9,950 nucleotides of DNA from Synergistaceae bacterium (GCA_017447325.1 JAFSNU010000249.1:1-9950), one strand, 5' to 3'. Counted from the first letter of the stretch, positions 1 through 6,728 are shown. Numbers and translations: made by a program. The notes: generated by a model not told the origin, from the letters alone.

Positions 1-44
1 AAGAAATTTATTAAGCGTGATTAAAATTAAATTTAATTTCAAGC

Positions 45-53
45 TGATATAAA
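45..53 (+). promoter_or_regulatory. Possible extended -10 promoter for the phosphoglycerate mutase gene
   Basis: TGATATAAA matches an extended -10 element (TGn followed by a TATAAT-like hexamer). Transcription would start near position 60, giving a leader of about 60 bases. No convincing -35 is visible, as usual for extended -10 promoters. The whole 1-121 stretch is AT-rich, so chance matches are easy; no gene is visible in it. Confidence 0.35.
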
Positions 54-121
54 ATTTAAATAAATAAATTATTATGATAATATAAATTTAAATTAATTAT
101 TTTATTCAGGAGGCGATTCTT

Positions 122-913
122 GTGAAATTTCTTAAAAGAAGTTTTGTTTTAATTACGTTAATAGCGCTTATTGCCGCTCCGTCCTTCGCGGGTGCGCAAA
201 AAGTAACGCTTGTTTTATTGCGCCACGGGCAAAGCATCTGGAATTTAGAGGATCGTTTTACCGGCTGGTCTGACGTTGAGTTGACAGAGAAGGGCGTGCA
301 AGGTGCTTTAACTGCCGGCGAAGAGATGAGAAAAGCCGGTCTGAATTTTGACGTGGTTCATGTATCGCTTTTAAGGCGCGCACTTGAGACAGCATGGCTT
401 GCTGCAAAGGGCATGGAGATGACGTGGCTTCCGGTCGAAAAATACTGGCGGCTTAACGAACGCTGCTATGGCGATCTTGAGGGCAAAACCCGCAAGGAAG
501 TCGCAGAAGCAGTAGGAGCAGAGCAGGTTAATATATGGCGGAGAAGTTTTGACGTTCCGCCTCCGGCACTGAATTTTGATGATCCTCGTTCACCTGTCAA
601 AGATCCGCGCTATGCTAAGCTTGATAAGAAATTTATTCCGCAGGCGGAGAGCTTAAAGGACACTATCGCACGCGTCGGGCCGTACTGGAGTGACGTCCTG
701 CTCCCAGCGCTTTACTCCGGTAAGAACGTGCTTGTGGTCGGTCACAGCACATGCCTTCGCGCATTATCGTCATGGATTGAGCCTGCTTTATCGCCGGAAG
801 AGCTTCAGAAGCTTGAAATACCGAATACAACGCCGGTAGTTTATGAGATCGAGTTAAGCGGGGACGGCCTGAAGATTTTATCAAGAAAAGTAATAAAACA
901 GGACAAAAAATAA
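122..913 (+). CDS. gpmA: Exported 2,3-bisphosphoglycerate-dependent phosphoglycerate mutase homolog
   Basis: Member of the histidine phosphatase superfamily, closest to cofactor-dependent phosphoglycerate mutase, which interconverts 3- and 2-phosphoglycerate in glycolysis. The 263 residues align through nearly the full length of the E. coli-type enzyme: phospho-acceptor RHG (Arg34-His35), FTGWSDVELTEKG near 46-58, LLRRALET near 83-90, LNER with acid Glu113, the Arg140-Arg141 pair, KDPRYAKLDKK near 160-170, and second His208. The start is GTG with AGGAGG at 108-113, 8 bases upstream. Unlike the usual cytoplasmic enzyme (about 250 residues), it begins with a signal peptide: Lys/Arg at 2-6, a hydrophobic stretch at 8-19, and Ala-X-Ala-type cleavage options after Ala23 or Ala25, just before the catalytic domain. 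The loop after His208 reads Ser-Thr-Cys where the family usually has Gly-Asn-Ser. The fold is certain. Export, and mutase rather than phosphatase activity, are inferences. It appears to be transcribed alone. Confidence 0.9.
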   Translation: MKFLKRSFVLITLIALIAAPSFAGAQKVTLVLLRHGQSIWNLEDRFTGWSDVELTEKGVQGALTAGEEMRKAGLNFDVVHVSLLRRALETAWLAAKGMEMTWLPVEKYWRLNERCYGDLEGKTRKEVAEAVGAEQVNIWRRSFDVPPPALNFDDPRSPVKDPRYAKLDKKFIPQAESLKDTIARVGPYWSDVLLPALYSGKNVLVVGHSTCLRALSSWIEPALSPEELQKLEIPNTTPVVYEIELSGDGLKILSRKVIKQDKK

Positions 914-935
914 TTTTTAAAAATATTTATAATAA

Positions 936-960
936 AAGCCCAAGTGACTTGCCCGGGCTT
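936..960. terminator. Hairpin after the phosphoglycerate mutase gene, possible terminator
   Basis: AAGCCC (936-941) pairs with GGGCTT (955-960), with extra AAG/CTT pairing inside. On the plus strand no T-run follows, so it would be a poor intrinsic terminator for the upstream gene. On the minus strand the stem is followed by TTTTATTATAA, so it could be a second stop for transcripts from the lipoprotein gene. Direction is uncertain. Confidence 0.4.
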
Positions 961-1124
961 GTCGACAGCAGAAAATTTTAATTGAAGAACGGATTGAGGC
1001 AGCAGCCTTAATTTTAATAAAGCTTGGACAGGTGAGCTTAGAAAATATTGCCGCTTCTATTGAACTTACTCTCGAGAGAGTAAAGCAGCTCGCCGCGTCC
1101 GTGTCATCGCAAGAAATAATTTAA
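948..1124 (+). pseudogene. Start-less remnant of a gene tail (Rpn/transposase-nuclease-like C-terminus?)
   Basis: An open frame runs from just after a TGA at 945-947 to TAA at 1122-1124, about 58 codons, with no ATG and no ribosome-binding site. The translation is helical and coherent, including IEERIEAAALILIKLG, then VSLENIAASIELTLERV. The pattern of an acidic/charged helix followed by a helix-turn-helix-like 'xxLENIAxxxxLTLExV' segment resembles the C-terminal tail of Rpn-family (PD-(D/E)XK nuclease, formerly 'transposase') proteins. That assignment is from memory of the pattern and is weak. I read it as the end of a gene whose body has been lost. A small functional gene using a rare start is less likely. 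Confidence 0.4.
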
Positions 1125-1135
1125 AATTAAAATAA

Positions 1136-1173
1136 AACTCCCCTCCCGGAAGCTTGAGCCTGAGAGGGGAGTT
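1136..1173 (-). terminator. Intrinsic terminator of the lipoprotein gene
   Basis: AACTCCCCTC (1136-1145) and GAGGGGAGTT (1164-1173) form a perfect 10-bp stem with an 18-base loop. Read on the minus strand it is followed by TTTTATTTTAATTTT, a good U-tract, and lies 18 bases past the stop codon of the minus-strand gene. The plus-strand flank (AATATTATT) lacks a comparable T-run. Confidence 0.85.
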
Positions 1174-1191
1174 AATATTATTTAAATAATA

Positions 1192-2610
1192 TTAATTCGT
1201 TCCGAATAAGTCCTCGAAGATTATCTTAATTATCGTGTTGTCAGTTACATTGCTTAACAGTCCTGAGTTCTGTAATAGCTGGGCAAGAAGCTGCACCTTA
1301 TTGCTTACGCTGCTTAACAGGTAGGCGAACTTATCCAAGTCCTCAGTGTTAGCTATTTCTCTGACTAACTCAGGCTCATCAGCACCGTTGAACTGTATGC
1401 CTAAACGAGCATGGTAATAGTCGCCGATCTTTCTGACTAACGCCCTTATGTCTCCGGCCTTAGTTGTCCTGTTGTTCAGGTAGAGCGACAACCCTGCCTT
1501 TGAGAGCAGCTCATTGATAGACGCGACTCTGTTCTCGACCTCGGACTTGGTGGCAGAAGTACCAGTGACATACAGTCCCATAAGCTTGACTAAATCAAGT
1601 GCATCGCTCTCGGCGATCCTGATCTTGTTGGCTATGTTCACGTCCAACTCCGTAAGGGTCATGGCGGTTGGCCTGGCGTTAATGCTCGAGGTGTCGGACA
1701 TCGTGGCGTCAATAGCAGCTTTCAGGTTGAGCAGCGTGCTCTTTGTGCCGGTACTCGACTTGCGGTACATCTTGAAGTCGGACGAATTGCTCAAGCCGTT
1801 CGTGCCGTTGGACGCAGTCGTACGGGTGAGGTCGATGCCGATTGTATAGTCCTTGTTGTCCTGAGGATAGACCGTGACGTTGAACACGGACGTGTGCGGG
1901 GTATTCATGTAAACTTCATCGCCGTTTGACTTGCCGGTATAGGTGAGGTTAATAGTGCCGTCCAGCAATGTCGTGAACGATGACTCAGATGCGGCCTTAT
2001 GCTCTACTTTAACTTCAACTGAGGCATAAGACTTGACGAATAACAGGGCTTCGTCCTTGCTGGCTGTGCCTGCGAATAAAGAATTTAAGAAAGTGGACGC
2101 TCCAGAGAAGCCCTGCCAGTATGACGTCGAAGAACTCGGAGTGACCGTGAGCCTCGTGACGTGATTGTCAGTGCTTGTGACAGTGAGCTGGAAGTCCGTC
2201 GTATGATTCTGAGTAATCTCGGCTATGTCGTGAGATACCTCAATATGCTTGTTCGACCAGACCTCGCAGTACAACCCCTGCTTGTAGTTGAATCTGGCGC
2301 TAATGTCCTCGGACTTGACGAAGCCGCTTATAAGTGACTTGAAAAGTGCTTTGTTAAACAGCGTAATGTCCGTCGAACTGACTACGATATACTGTCCAAC
2401 GATGTCATCGATCGCATTGACGACCTTCCTATTGCTTACGGCACTGTTCGCTATTGCCGTGAGGTCATCTGCTATATCTCCTACTGCATCAATAAAAAGA
2501 TCCCTGTTCTTAGCTGAGCGCGACGACGACGATCCGCCGCACCCACCAGTCATAACACAGAGTGCCAGCAACAGCACTAACGGTAAAAACCAAAAACTAC
2601 TTTTGCGCAT
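1192..2610 (-). CDS. Putative lipoprotein of unknown function
   Basis: 472 residues from an ATG at 2610, preceded 10 bases upstream by a perfect AGGAGG (complement of 2621-2626); an in-frame ATG 14 codons further upstream lacks such a site. The N-terminus is a lipoprotein signal: Arg2-Lys3, a hydrophobic core at about 6-20, then Thr-Gly-Gly-Cys24 and a Gly-Gly-Ser-Ser-Ser-Ser tether, so the protein should be lipid-anchored on an envelope surface. After the tether comes a helical section, then a long Thr/Ser-rich, probably beta-strand middle, then a mainly helical C-terminal third (ALDLVKLMGLYV through KVQLLAQLLQ). I recognise no domain. Its codons favour C/G endings (AAC, AAG, GAC) more than hisZ, which is full of AAT, AAA and TTA. 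This may reflect expression level or a different origin. It appears monocistronic, with its own promoter region and terminator. A cell-surface or sensory role would be a guess. Confidence 0.8.
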   Translation of the reverse strand: MRKSSFWFLPLVLLLALCVMTGGCGGSSSSRSAKNRDLFIDAVGDIADDLTAIANSAVSNRKVVNAIDDIVGQYIVVSSTDITLFNKALFKSLISGFVKSEDISARFNYKQGLYCEVWSNKHIEVSHDIAEITQNHTTDFQLTVTSTDNHVTRLTVTPSSSTSYWQGFSGASTFLNSLFAGTASKDEALLFVKSYASVEVKVEHKAASESSFTTLLDGTINLTYTGKSNGDEVYMNTPHTSVFNVTVYPQDNKDYTIGIDLTRTTASNGTNGLSNSSDFKMYRKSSTGTKSTLLNLKAAIDATMSDTSSINARPTAMTLTELDVNIANKIRIAESDALDLVKLMGLYVTGTSATKSEVENRVASINELLSKAGLSLYLNNRTTKAGDIRALVRKIGDYYHARLGIQFNGADEPELVREIANTEDLDKFAYLLSSVSNKVQLLAQLLQNSGLLSNVTDNTIIKIIFEDLFGTN

Positions 2611-2657
2611 AAATAAAACACCTCCTAAAAATTTTAAATAAATTTTTAACATGACAA

Positions 2658-2687
2658 ATTATACATGTTTAGTAGACGTGATTATAA
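2658..2687 (-). promoter_or_regulatory. Candidate promoter of the lipoprotein gene
   Basis: On the minus strand a consensus TATAAT lies at 2658-2663, with a weak -35 (TTATAA, 2682-2687) at 18-bp spacing. Another TATAAT overlaps the -35 at 2681-2686. A start near 2651 would give a leader of about 40 bases. The -10 is good; the -35 is weak and the region is AT-rich. Confidence 0.4.
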
Positions 2688-2708
2688 CGCAAAAAATTTT
2701 TATTTAGC

Positions 2709-2717
2709 TGATATAAT
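2709..2717 (+). promoter_or_regulatory. Extended -10 promoter for the ROK kinase gene
   Basis: TGATATAAT is a perfect extended -10 (TGn plus TATAAT). Transcription starting near 2724 would leave a leader of about 50 bases before the ATG at 2776. No -35 hexamer is evident. Confidence 0.5.
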
Positions 2718-2775
2718 TAAAATAAATTTTATAAAAATTTTTAAAAATTTAATATCAGGAGAAGTATTGATAAAC

Positions 2776-3741
2776 ATGAATTACTATATTGGCCTTGACA
2801 TAGGCGGAACGAATTTAAAAGCCGGAGTGGTCGACGAGCTCGGCAATATATTAAGCGAGTCCGACATACCGACCGGAGCTGACCGGCCGCAGGAAGTTGT
2901 ATTGCAGGATATAATTTCGGCGATCACCGGAGCTATTGCCGCGTCGTCAGTCTCAAAGAATAATATTCTGGCCGTCGGCGTCGGTTCGCCCGGCGTTGTC
3001 GACAGTGATACGGGAACTGTCATCTATAATAATAATTTAGGCTGGCATGACTTTAAGATCGGCGAGCTGCTTAGCAAGGCGTTGAACTTGCCGGTGCGTG
3101 TCGAGAACGACGCGAACGCTGCTGCACTCGGCGAAGTGATAGCAGGCAGCGCAAAGGGCGTTTCAAGCGCGATGATTATAACTTTAGGCACTGGCGTCGG
3201 CTCGGGCTTTGTTATCAACGAAAAAATTTGGACGGGCTTTAACTCGGCGGCCTGCGAGTTCGGCCATATGGTTATAGAGAAAGGCGGACGTTTATGCAAG
3301 TGCGGGCGGCGCGGCTGCTTTGAGGCTTATGCGTCGGCGAGCGGCTTAATCGCAATGACTAAAGAGGCTATAGCAAAAAATCCTGAGAGCAAATTAGCAA
3401 AGCTTGCAGAGCAAGAAGGTCATGTGTCAGGTCACACGGCTTTTGACGCAAAAGATTTAGGCGACGAGACGGCTATAAAAATAGTTGACGAGTATATAGA
3501 TTATTTAGCTTGCGGACTTGTGAGCCTTATTAACGGACTTCAGCCGGAAGTAATAAGCATCGGCGGCGGCATCGCGAAGCAGGGCGAAAAATTATTAGCA
3601 CCGCTGCGCGAGAAGATTGACAAAGAAGTTTACGGCTCAGGCCATGACGCTCATATTAAAAAAACTAAAATTATAAGCTGCACGTTGGGCTATAAGGCCG
3701 GCTTAATCGGCGCGGCCATGGCAGCAAGGCAAATAGCATAA
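2776..3741 (+). CDS. ROK-family sugar kinase, probable glucokinase
   Basis: ATP-dependent sugar kinase of the ROK family, most like the bacterial ROK glucokinases that phosphorylate glucose on entry to glycolysis; N-acetylmannosamine or fructose kinases are alternatives. In the 321-residue protein the order is: phosphate-binding DIGGTN (8-13), GVGSPGVVD (about 68-76), catalytic END with Asp112, adenosine-site GTGVGSGF (138-145), substrate-contacting Glu161 and His164, the zinc-binding CKCGRRGC (Cys174, Cys176, Cys181), and a late ISIGGGIA segment. No N-terminal helix-turn-helix is present, so it is an enzyme rather than an NagC-type repressor. Start choice: AGGAG at 2757-2761 is 14 bases from ATG 2776 but only 5 from an in-frame TTG at 2767, which would add three residues. 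A longer frame back to 2665 translates AT-rich spacer. It appears to be a single-gene unit ending at a strong terminator. Confidence 0.92.
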   Translation: MNYYIGLDIGGTNLKAGVVDELGNILSESDIPTGADRPQEVVLQDIISAITGAIAASSVSKNNILAVGVGSPGVVDSDTGTVIYNNNLGWHDFKIGELLSKALNLPVRVENDANAAALGEVIAGSAKGVSSAMIITLGTGVGSGFVINEKIWTGFNSAACEFGHMVIEKGGRLCKCGRRGCFEAYASASGLIAMTKEAIAKNPESKLAKLAEQEGHVSGHTAFDAKDLGDETAIKIVDEYIDYLACGLVSLINGLQPEVISIGGGIAKQGEKLLAPLREKIDKEVYGSGHDAHIKKTKIISCTLGYKAGLIGAAMAARQIA

Positions 3742-3751
3742 AGCAAAATTT

Positions 3752-3808
3752 AACGCCTCTTGAGTTTTAAATTTTAAATTTTAAAAATTTAAAAGCTCGC
3801 GAGGCGTT
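3752..3808. terminator. Long-stem bidirectional terminator between convergent genes
   Basis: AACGCCTC (3752-3759) pairs with GAGGCGTT (3801-3808). Inside, GAG plus TTTTAAATTT (3762-3774) pairs with AAATTTAAAA (3785-3794) plus CTC (3796-3798), around a 10-base loop, with one internal loop and one bulge. This gives about 21 pairs. T-rich tails follow on the plus strand (TTTTGATTTT) and, more weakly, on the minus strand (TTAAATTTTG), so it can serve both the kinase gene and the convergent gene. Confidence 0.8.
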
Positions 3809-3833
3809 TTGATTTTAAATTTATTTAAATTAT

Positions 3834-5030
3834 TTATTTAATCCCTATAAAGCTCTTGATATACGGCGTGACGCTGTCGTACCAGTCTTTAAACTGCTTA
3901 GTCCAGACGAGCTGCGTTATAGAGAAAAATTCGTCCTCAGGGCCGCCTAATGTGTCGTGAGTTAAAGCTGACTGGTAAGTGTTTTGCGGAATAGCATAAA
4001 TTAATTCGCCGGTGTGCCTTGCAGTTGCAGCCTGCGGAATGCATCCGAACGCAATTTTCTTAGTCTCTTCGTTCTCGAAGAAAGTCACTCTATACGGAAC
4101 GTCGCCTATAGAGCCGGGCTGCATGTCAACGCGCCTTATTCTTGAGTAGCCGCTGTCCTGCAATTCTTTGTCGCTGTCGAGCGAAGTCCAGCTTGTGATA
4201 TGCGGAGCTGCGCCGAAGTGGCGTATAAAGGCCGTTAATTTATGTCCGAAGTTTAAAAGGCCGGAGTGATGAAGCGAGAAGCCCGCGCCGGAGTGTGACG
4301 GCTGTCTCATGCTTGTTCCCATTGTGTTGACGGGTGAGAAATTATTATTATTTTTATTATTATCCCAGAGAGCGTCGGCAAATTTAGAGCCGTCGTAGCC
4401 GCAGAACGAAAATTCTAAAAGCATCGCCGCAGCTGCAACTCTGATTGGATTATGCCACCGTTCGGGTCTTATAGTTTTAAGCTGGCTGATAACTCCGCTC
4501 TTAATTAAAACGTCGGCACTTCGTCCGGCCTCGCCGATCTGCAGTCCTTCTTCTGTGAATGCTTCGGCCTCGGCTTTAGTGACAGGGAAGAACGGCCTGA
4601 ACACTCCGACTTTTTTGTTAGGACCGGTGCAGTCCGCAATCCAGAGCGCGCATCTCTTATCTTCTGATAATAAAGTCATCTCTGTTTTGTCGGTCACGAG
4701 CTCAGGGCTGTGAACGACTTTCTCGAAGTTAAGGGAAAATTGCAAAAGCTTCGCGCGGATGAAATTTGTTCTCGCCGCGTACTCGGCTAAAATTTGCTGG
4801 ACGGCCGGCTCGAAGTCCTGAACTAAATAATTCGTGCTCTCGCCGCGCTTCTTGCCGTTGATAGAAAGTTTGCGGTCGCGCTTCTCGACCCAGCTTAAAT
4901 GAATAAGCTTTCTGGTGTTTTTGACTTTATTAAATAAAACTAAACGCGGCGCGTTGCCCTTCGTCCAAATTTGAAGCGCGAGATTTTCGTCGATGTCGCG
5001 GCTGCTGACGATTATTCCCTTGTCGTCCAT
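3834..5030 (-). CDS. Conserved-looking protein of unknown function, 398 residues
   Basis: I do not recognise this protein. It has no signal peptide and no transmembrane stretch, so it is probably cytoplasmic. The N-terminal 60 residues look like a small beta-rich domain. From about 75 to 110 it is helical. A central part (about 125-210) contains IADCTGPNKKVGVFRPFFPV and a Trp-His-Asn segment (192-194) before an Ala-rich helix. A low-complexity Asn/Lys linker sits at 224-230. The C-terminal half is rich in His, aromatics and Gly (MRQPSHSGAGFSLHHSGLLN near 241-260, HFGAAPHITSW near 271-281). The His clusters could bind metal or substrate, but nothing shows this directly. The ATG at 5030 has a purine-rich GGGAG about 14 bases upstream, a weak site. 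Codon use matches the neighbours, and the frame is clean over its whole length, so it is surely a real gene. It is transcribed alone, divergently from hisZ and convergently with the kinase gene. Confidence 0.75.
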   Translation of the reverse strand: MDDKGIIVSSRDIDENLALQIWTKGNAPRLVLFNKVKNTRKLIHLSWVEKRDRKLSINGKKRGESTNYLVQDFEPAVQQILAEYAARTNFIRAKLLQFSLNFEKVVHSPELVTDKTEMTLLSEDKRCALWIADCTGPNKKVGVFRPFFPVTKAEAEAFTEEGLQIGEAGRSADVLIKSGVISQLKTIRPERWHNPIRVAAAAMLLEFSFCGYDGSKFADALWDNNKNNNNFSPVNTMGTSMRQPSHSGAGFSLHHSGLLNFGHKLTAFIRHFGAAPHITSWTSLDSDKELQDSGYSRIRRVDMQPGSIGDVPYRVTFFENEETKKIAFGCIPQAATARHTGELIYAIPQNTYQSALTHDTLGGPEDEFFSITQLVWTKQFKDWYDSVTPYIKSFIGIK

Positions 5031-5117
5031 TTTGTTAAATCTCTCTCCCTCTTTAAGTTTTAAGTAAGTTTAAGATGCTTTAAAATTTTTATAAAGCTTG
5101 CAAAGTCTTAATATAGC

Positions 5118-5146
5118 TTTAAATTAAATTTAATTTGTATTATACT
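5118..5146 (+). promoter_or_regulatory. Candidate hisZG promoter
   Basis: TTTAAA (5118-5123), 17-bp spacer, TATACT (5141-5146). Transcription would begin at about 5152-5154, essentially at the hisZ ATG (5154), implying a leaderless message. No his attenuator, T-box or leader peptide is visible upstream. Confidence 0.5.
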
Positions 5147-5150
5147 ACAA
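5135..5150. promoter_or_regulatory. 16-bp imperfect palindrome, candidate operator
   Basis: TTGTATTATACTACAA pairs at seven of eight symmetric positions. It covers the hisZ -10 hexamer and ends 3 bases before the hisZ ATG. It also carries a consensus TATAAT on the minus strand (5139-5144) that could serve the divergent gene, with a weak -35 TTCAAG at 5162-5167. A repressor bound here could block both directions. The regulator is unknown. Confidence 0.45.
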
Positions 5151-5153
5151 GCC

Positions 5154-6086
5154 ATGAAAAGCTTGAATGATGATATTAGTTTAATAAATTTTCTGCGCAA
5201 TGAGGAGCTTGCGGCGTTAAAACTTCGTGCGCTATACTCGTGCAATGGTTATATAGGCTGGCGCATGAGCAAATTCGAAGAGTACGAGTTTTATATACGC
5301 AATAAAGATTTTTTAGTTAGTGAAAACGTTTTGACTTTCACGGATGTGAACGGCAAGTTAATGGCCTTAAAGCCTGATATAACTTTATCGATTATAAGGC
5401 ACATGAAAGACGAGCCGGAGAGCTTACGCAAAGTTTTTTATGACGAAAATGTCTATAGAGTATCCGGAAATTCTAAGACTTTTAGAGAAATAAAACAGGC
5501 CGGAGTTGAATGCGTCGGTGCTGTGACTGAGCGCGAAGTCAGCGAAATAATTTTGCTCGCGGCTGACAGCTTAAAATTATTAGCGGCTGATAAAAATATC
5601 TCGCTTAATATCTCGCATTTAGATTTAATAGCTGAGCTTTTAGCTAAATTAAATTTAAATTTAGAGACGCAAAATAAAATTATAAAATTTATTGCCGACA
5701 AAAATTCTCACGGAATTAAAGAGCTTTGCAACAGCGATGAGTTAGTAAAGCTTGCAAGTTTATCCGGAAGTTATAAAGCAGTCATGCCGGAGCTTGAAAA
5801 TATTTTTAATAAAAATAATTTAAGCTTAAATAATTTTAAAAATATTATTAAAAATTTAATTAATAAAAATTCCGAGCTTGAAAATATTTTGCGTATAGAC
5901 TTCGCGGCGGTGAGCGATTTAAATTATTATAACGGCCTTGTGTTTCAGGGCTTTATTGAGGGTATTCCGGCAAGAATTTTAGCGGGCGGCCAGTATGATA
6001 AATTAATGCGGCGCATGGGACACAAGTCCGGAGCTGTCGGCTTCGCTGTGTATCTTGACATGCTTGATAAAAGTATTAGGAGTTAG
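5154..6086 (+). CDS. hisZ: ATP phosphoribosyltransferase regulatory subunit HisZ
   Basis: HisZ is a histidyl-tRNA synthetase paralog that no longer charges tRNA. It binds short-form HisG and is required for its activity and histidine feedback in the first step of histidine synthesis. The 310 residues show the class II synthetase core: motif 1 around LYSCNGYIGWRMSKFEEYEF (28-47), the strand MALKPDITLSIIRHM (70-84), motif 2 region KVFYDENVYRVSG (93-105) running into FREIKQAGVECVGA (110-123), and the late signature YYNGLVFQGF (258-267) with ILAGGQYDKLM (275-285) and AVGFAVYLDML (294-304). The protein ends right after the core with no anticodon-binding domain, which separates HisZ from HisS. It is short even for HisZ; the insertion region (about 150-245) is Asn/Lys/Leu-rich and coded by very AT-rich codons. 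No Shine-Dalgarno site is visible before the ATG. It is followed by hisG after 9 bases, and hisG's AGGAG lies within its last codons. Confidence 0.9.
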   Translation: MKSLNDDISLINFLRNEELAALKLRALYSCNGYIGWRMSKFEEYEFYIRNKDFLVSENVLTFTDVNGKLMALKPDITLSIIRHMKDEPESLRKVFYDENVYRVSGNSKTFREIKQAGVECVGAVTEREVSEIILLAADSLKLLAADKNISLNISHLDLIAELLAKLNLNLETQNKIIKFIADKNSHGIKELCNSDELVKLASLSGSYKAVMPELENIFNKNNLSLNNFKNIIKNLINKNSELENILRIDFAAVSDLNYYNGLVFQGFIEGIPARILAGGQYDKLMRRMGHKSGAVGFAVYLDMLDKSIRS

Positions 6087-6095
6087 AATTAGAAG

Positions 6096-6728
6096 ATGAG
6101 TGAAGTTTTAAATATCGCTTTGCCGAAAGGCCGTCTTGGCCAGCGGGTTTATAATTTATTTGAACAGGCCGGCTATTACTGCGAGGATTTAAAAATCGGC
6201 GAGGGACGCAAATTAATTTTTAATAATAAAGAGCTTAATATAAATTTTTTCTGGGTAAAGCCGTCGGACGTTCATGTTTACGTTGAGCGCGGAGCGGCTG
6301 ATGTCGGAGCTGCGGGCAAAGATATTTTAGACGAGTATAGCCCGGACGTTTACGAACTGCTTGACTTAAAGACAGGAATTTGCAGAATGGCCGTAGCTGC
6401 GCCGGAAAATTTTGTTGAAGACCCCGAAAAAGTTTTGCGCGTTGCGACTGAGTTTCCGAATATTGCGGCGAAATATTACGCAGGTCTTGGCCGCGACATA
6501 GATATAATTAAATTAAAAGGCTCGTTAGAGATCGCGCCGATAATCGGCCTTGCTGATGTGATAGTTGACATAGTTGAAACAGGAACTACGCTGCGCGAAA
6601 ATAAATTAATTATTAAAGATGAGATAATGCAGATTAGCGCGAGGCTGATTGCAAATAAGTCAAGTTTTAATTTTAAATTTAAACGCATTAATGATTTAAT
6701 TAATAAGCTCGCAAGTTTAAATATTTAA
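6096..6728 (+). CDS. hisG: ATP phosphoribosyltransferase catalytic subunit, short form
   Basis: Catalyses the condensation of ATP with PRPP to phosphoribosyl-ATP, the committed step of histidine biosynthesis, as a complex with HisZ. At 210 residues it is the short form, lacking the C-terminal regulatory domain of long HisG, which agrees with the adjacent hisZ. Visible motifs: N-terminal NIALPKGRL (6-14), KPSDVHVYVERGAADVGAAGKD (55-76), and the PRPP-binding loop ADVIVDIVETGTTLREN (153-169), followed by the family's ISARLIANK (180-188). The ATG at 6096 has AGGAG at 6078-6082, a long 13-base spacing, inside hisZ; the in-frame TAG at 6090 rules out an earlier start. Other his genes are not in the window. 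A degenerate copy of its last codons lies immediately downstream. Confidence 0.95.
   Translation: MSEVLNIALPKGRLGQRVYNLFEQAGYYCEDLKIGEGRKLIFNNKELNINFFWVKPSDVHVYVERGAADVGAAGKDILDEYSPDVYELLDLKTGICRMAVAAPENFVEDPEKVLRVATEFPNIAAKYYAGLGRDIDIIKLKGSLEIAPIIGLADVIVDIVETGTTLRENKLIIKDEIMQISARLIANKSSFNFKFKRINDLINKLASLNI

Noticed and set aside
1514..2641. Plus-strand open frames opposite the lipoprotein gene
   Set aside because: Shadow frames without ribosome-binding sites or recognisable domains; the minus-strand gene has a clear start, signal peptide and terminator.
2611..2652. Upstream ATG (2652) for the lipoprotein gene
   Set aside because: The AGGAGG at 2621-2626 is placed for ATG 2610, and the lipoprotein signal starts naturally there; the longer frame would bury the signal peptide.
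2665..2775. Longer kinase reading frame starting at 2665
   Set aside because: The extra 37 residues translate AT-rich promoter DNA, have no ribosome-binding site, and would precede the family's N-terminal phosphate-binding strand, which normally starts the protein.
5031..5153. T-box, his attenuator or leader peptide ahead of hisZ
   Set aside because: No run of His codons, no terminator/antiterminator pair and no T-box consensus; the promoter sits almost at the ATG.
5154..6086. Histidyl-tRNA synthetase (hisS) instead of hisZ
   Set aside because: The protein ends after the catalytic core with no anticodon-binding domain and is followed directly by short-form hisG, the standard hisZ arrangement.
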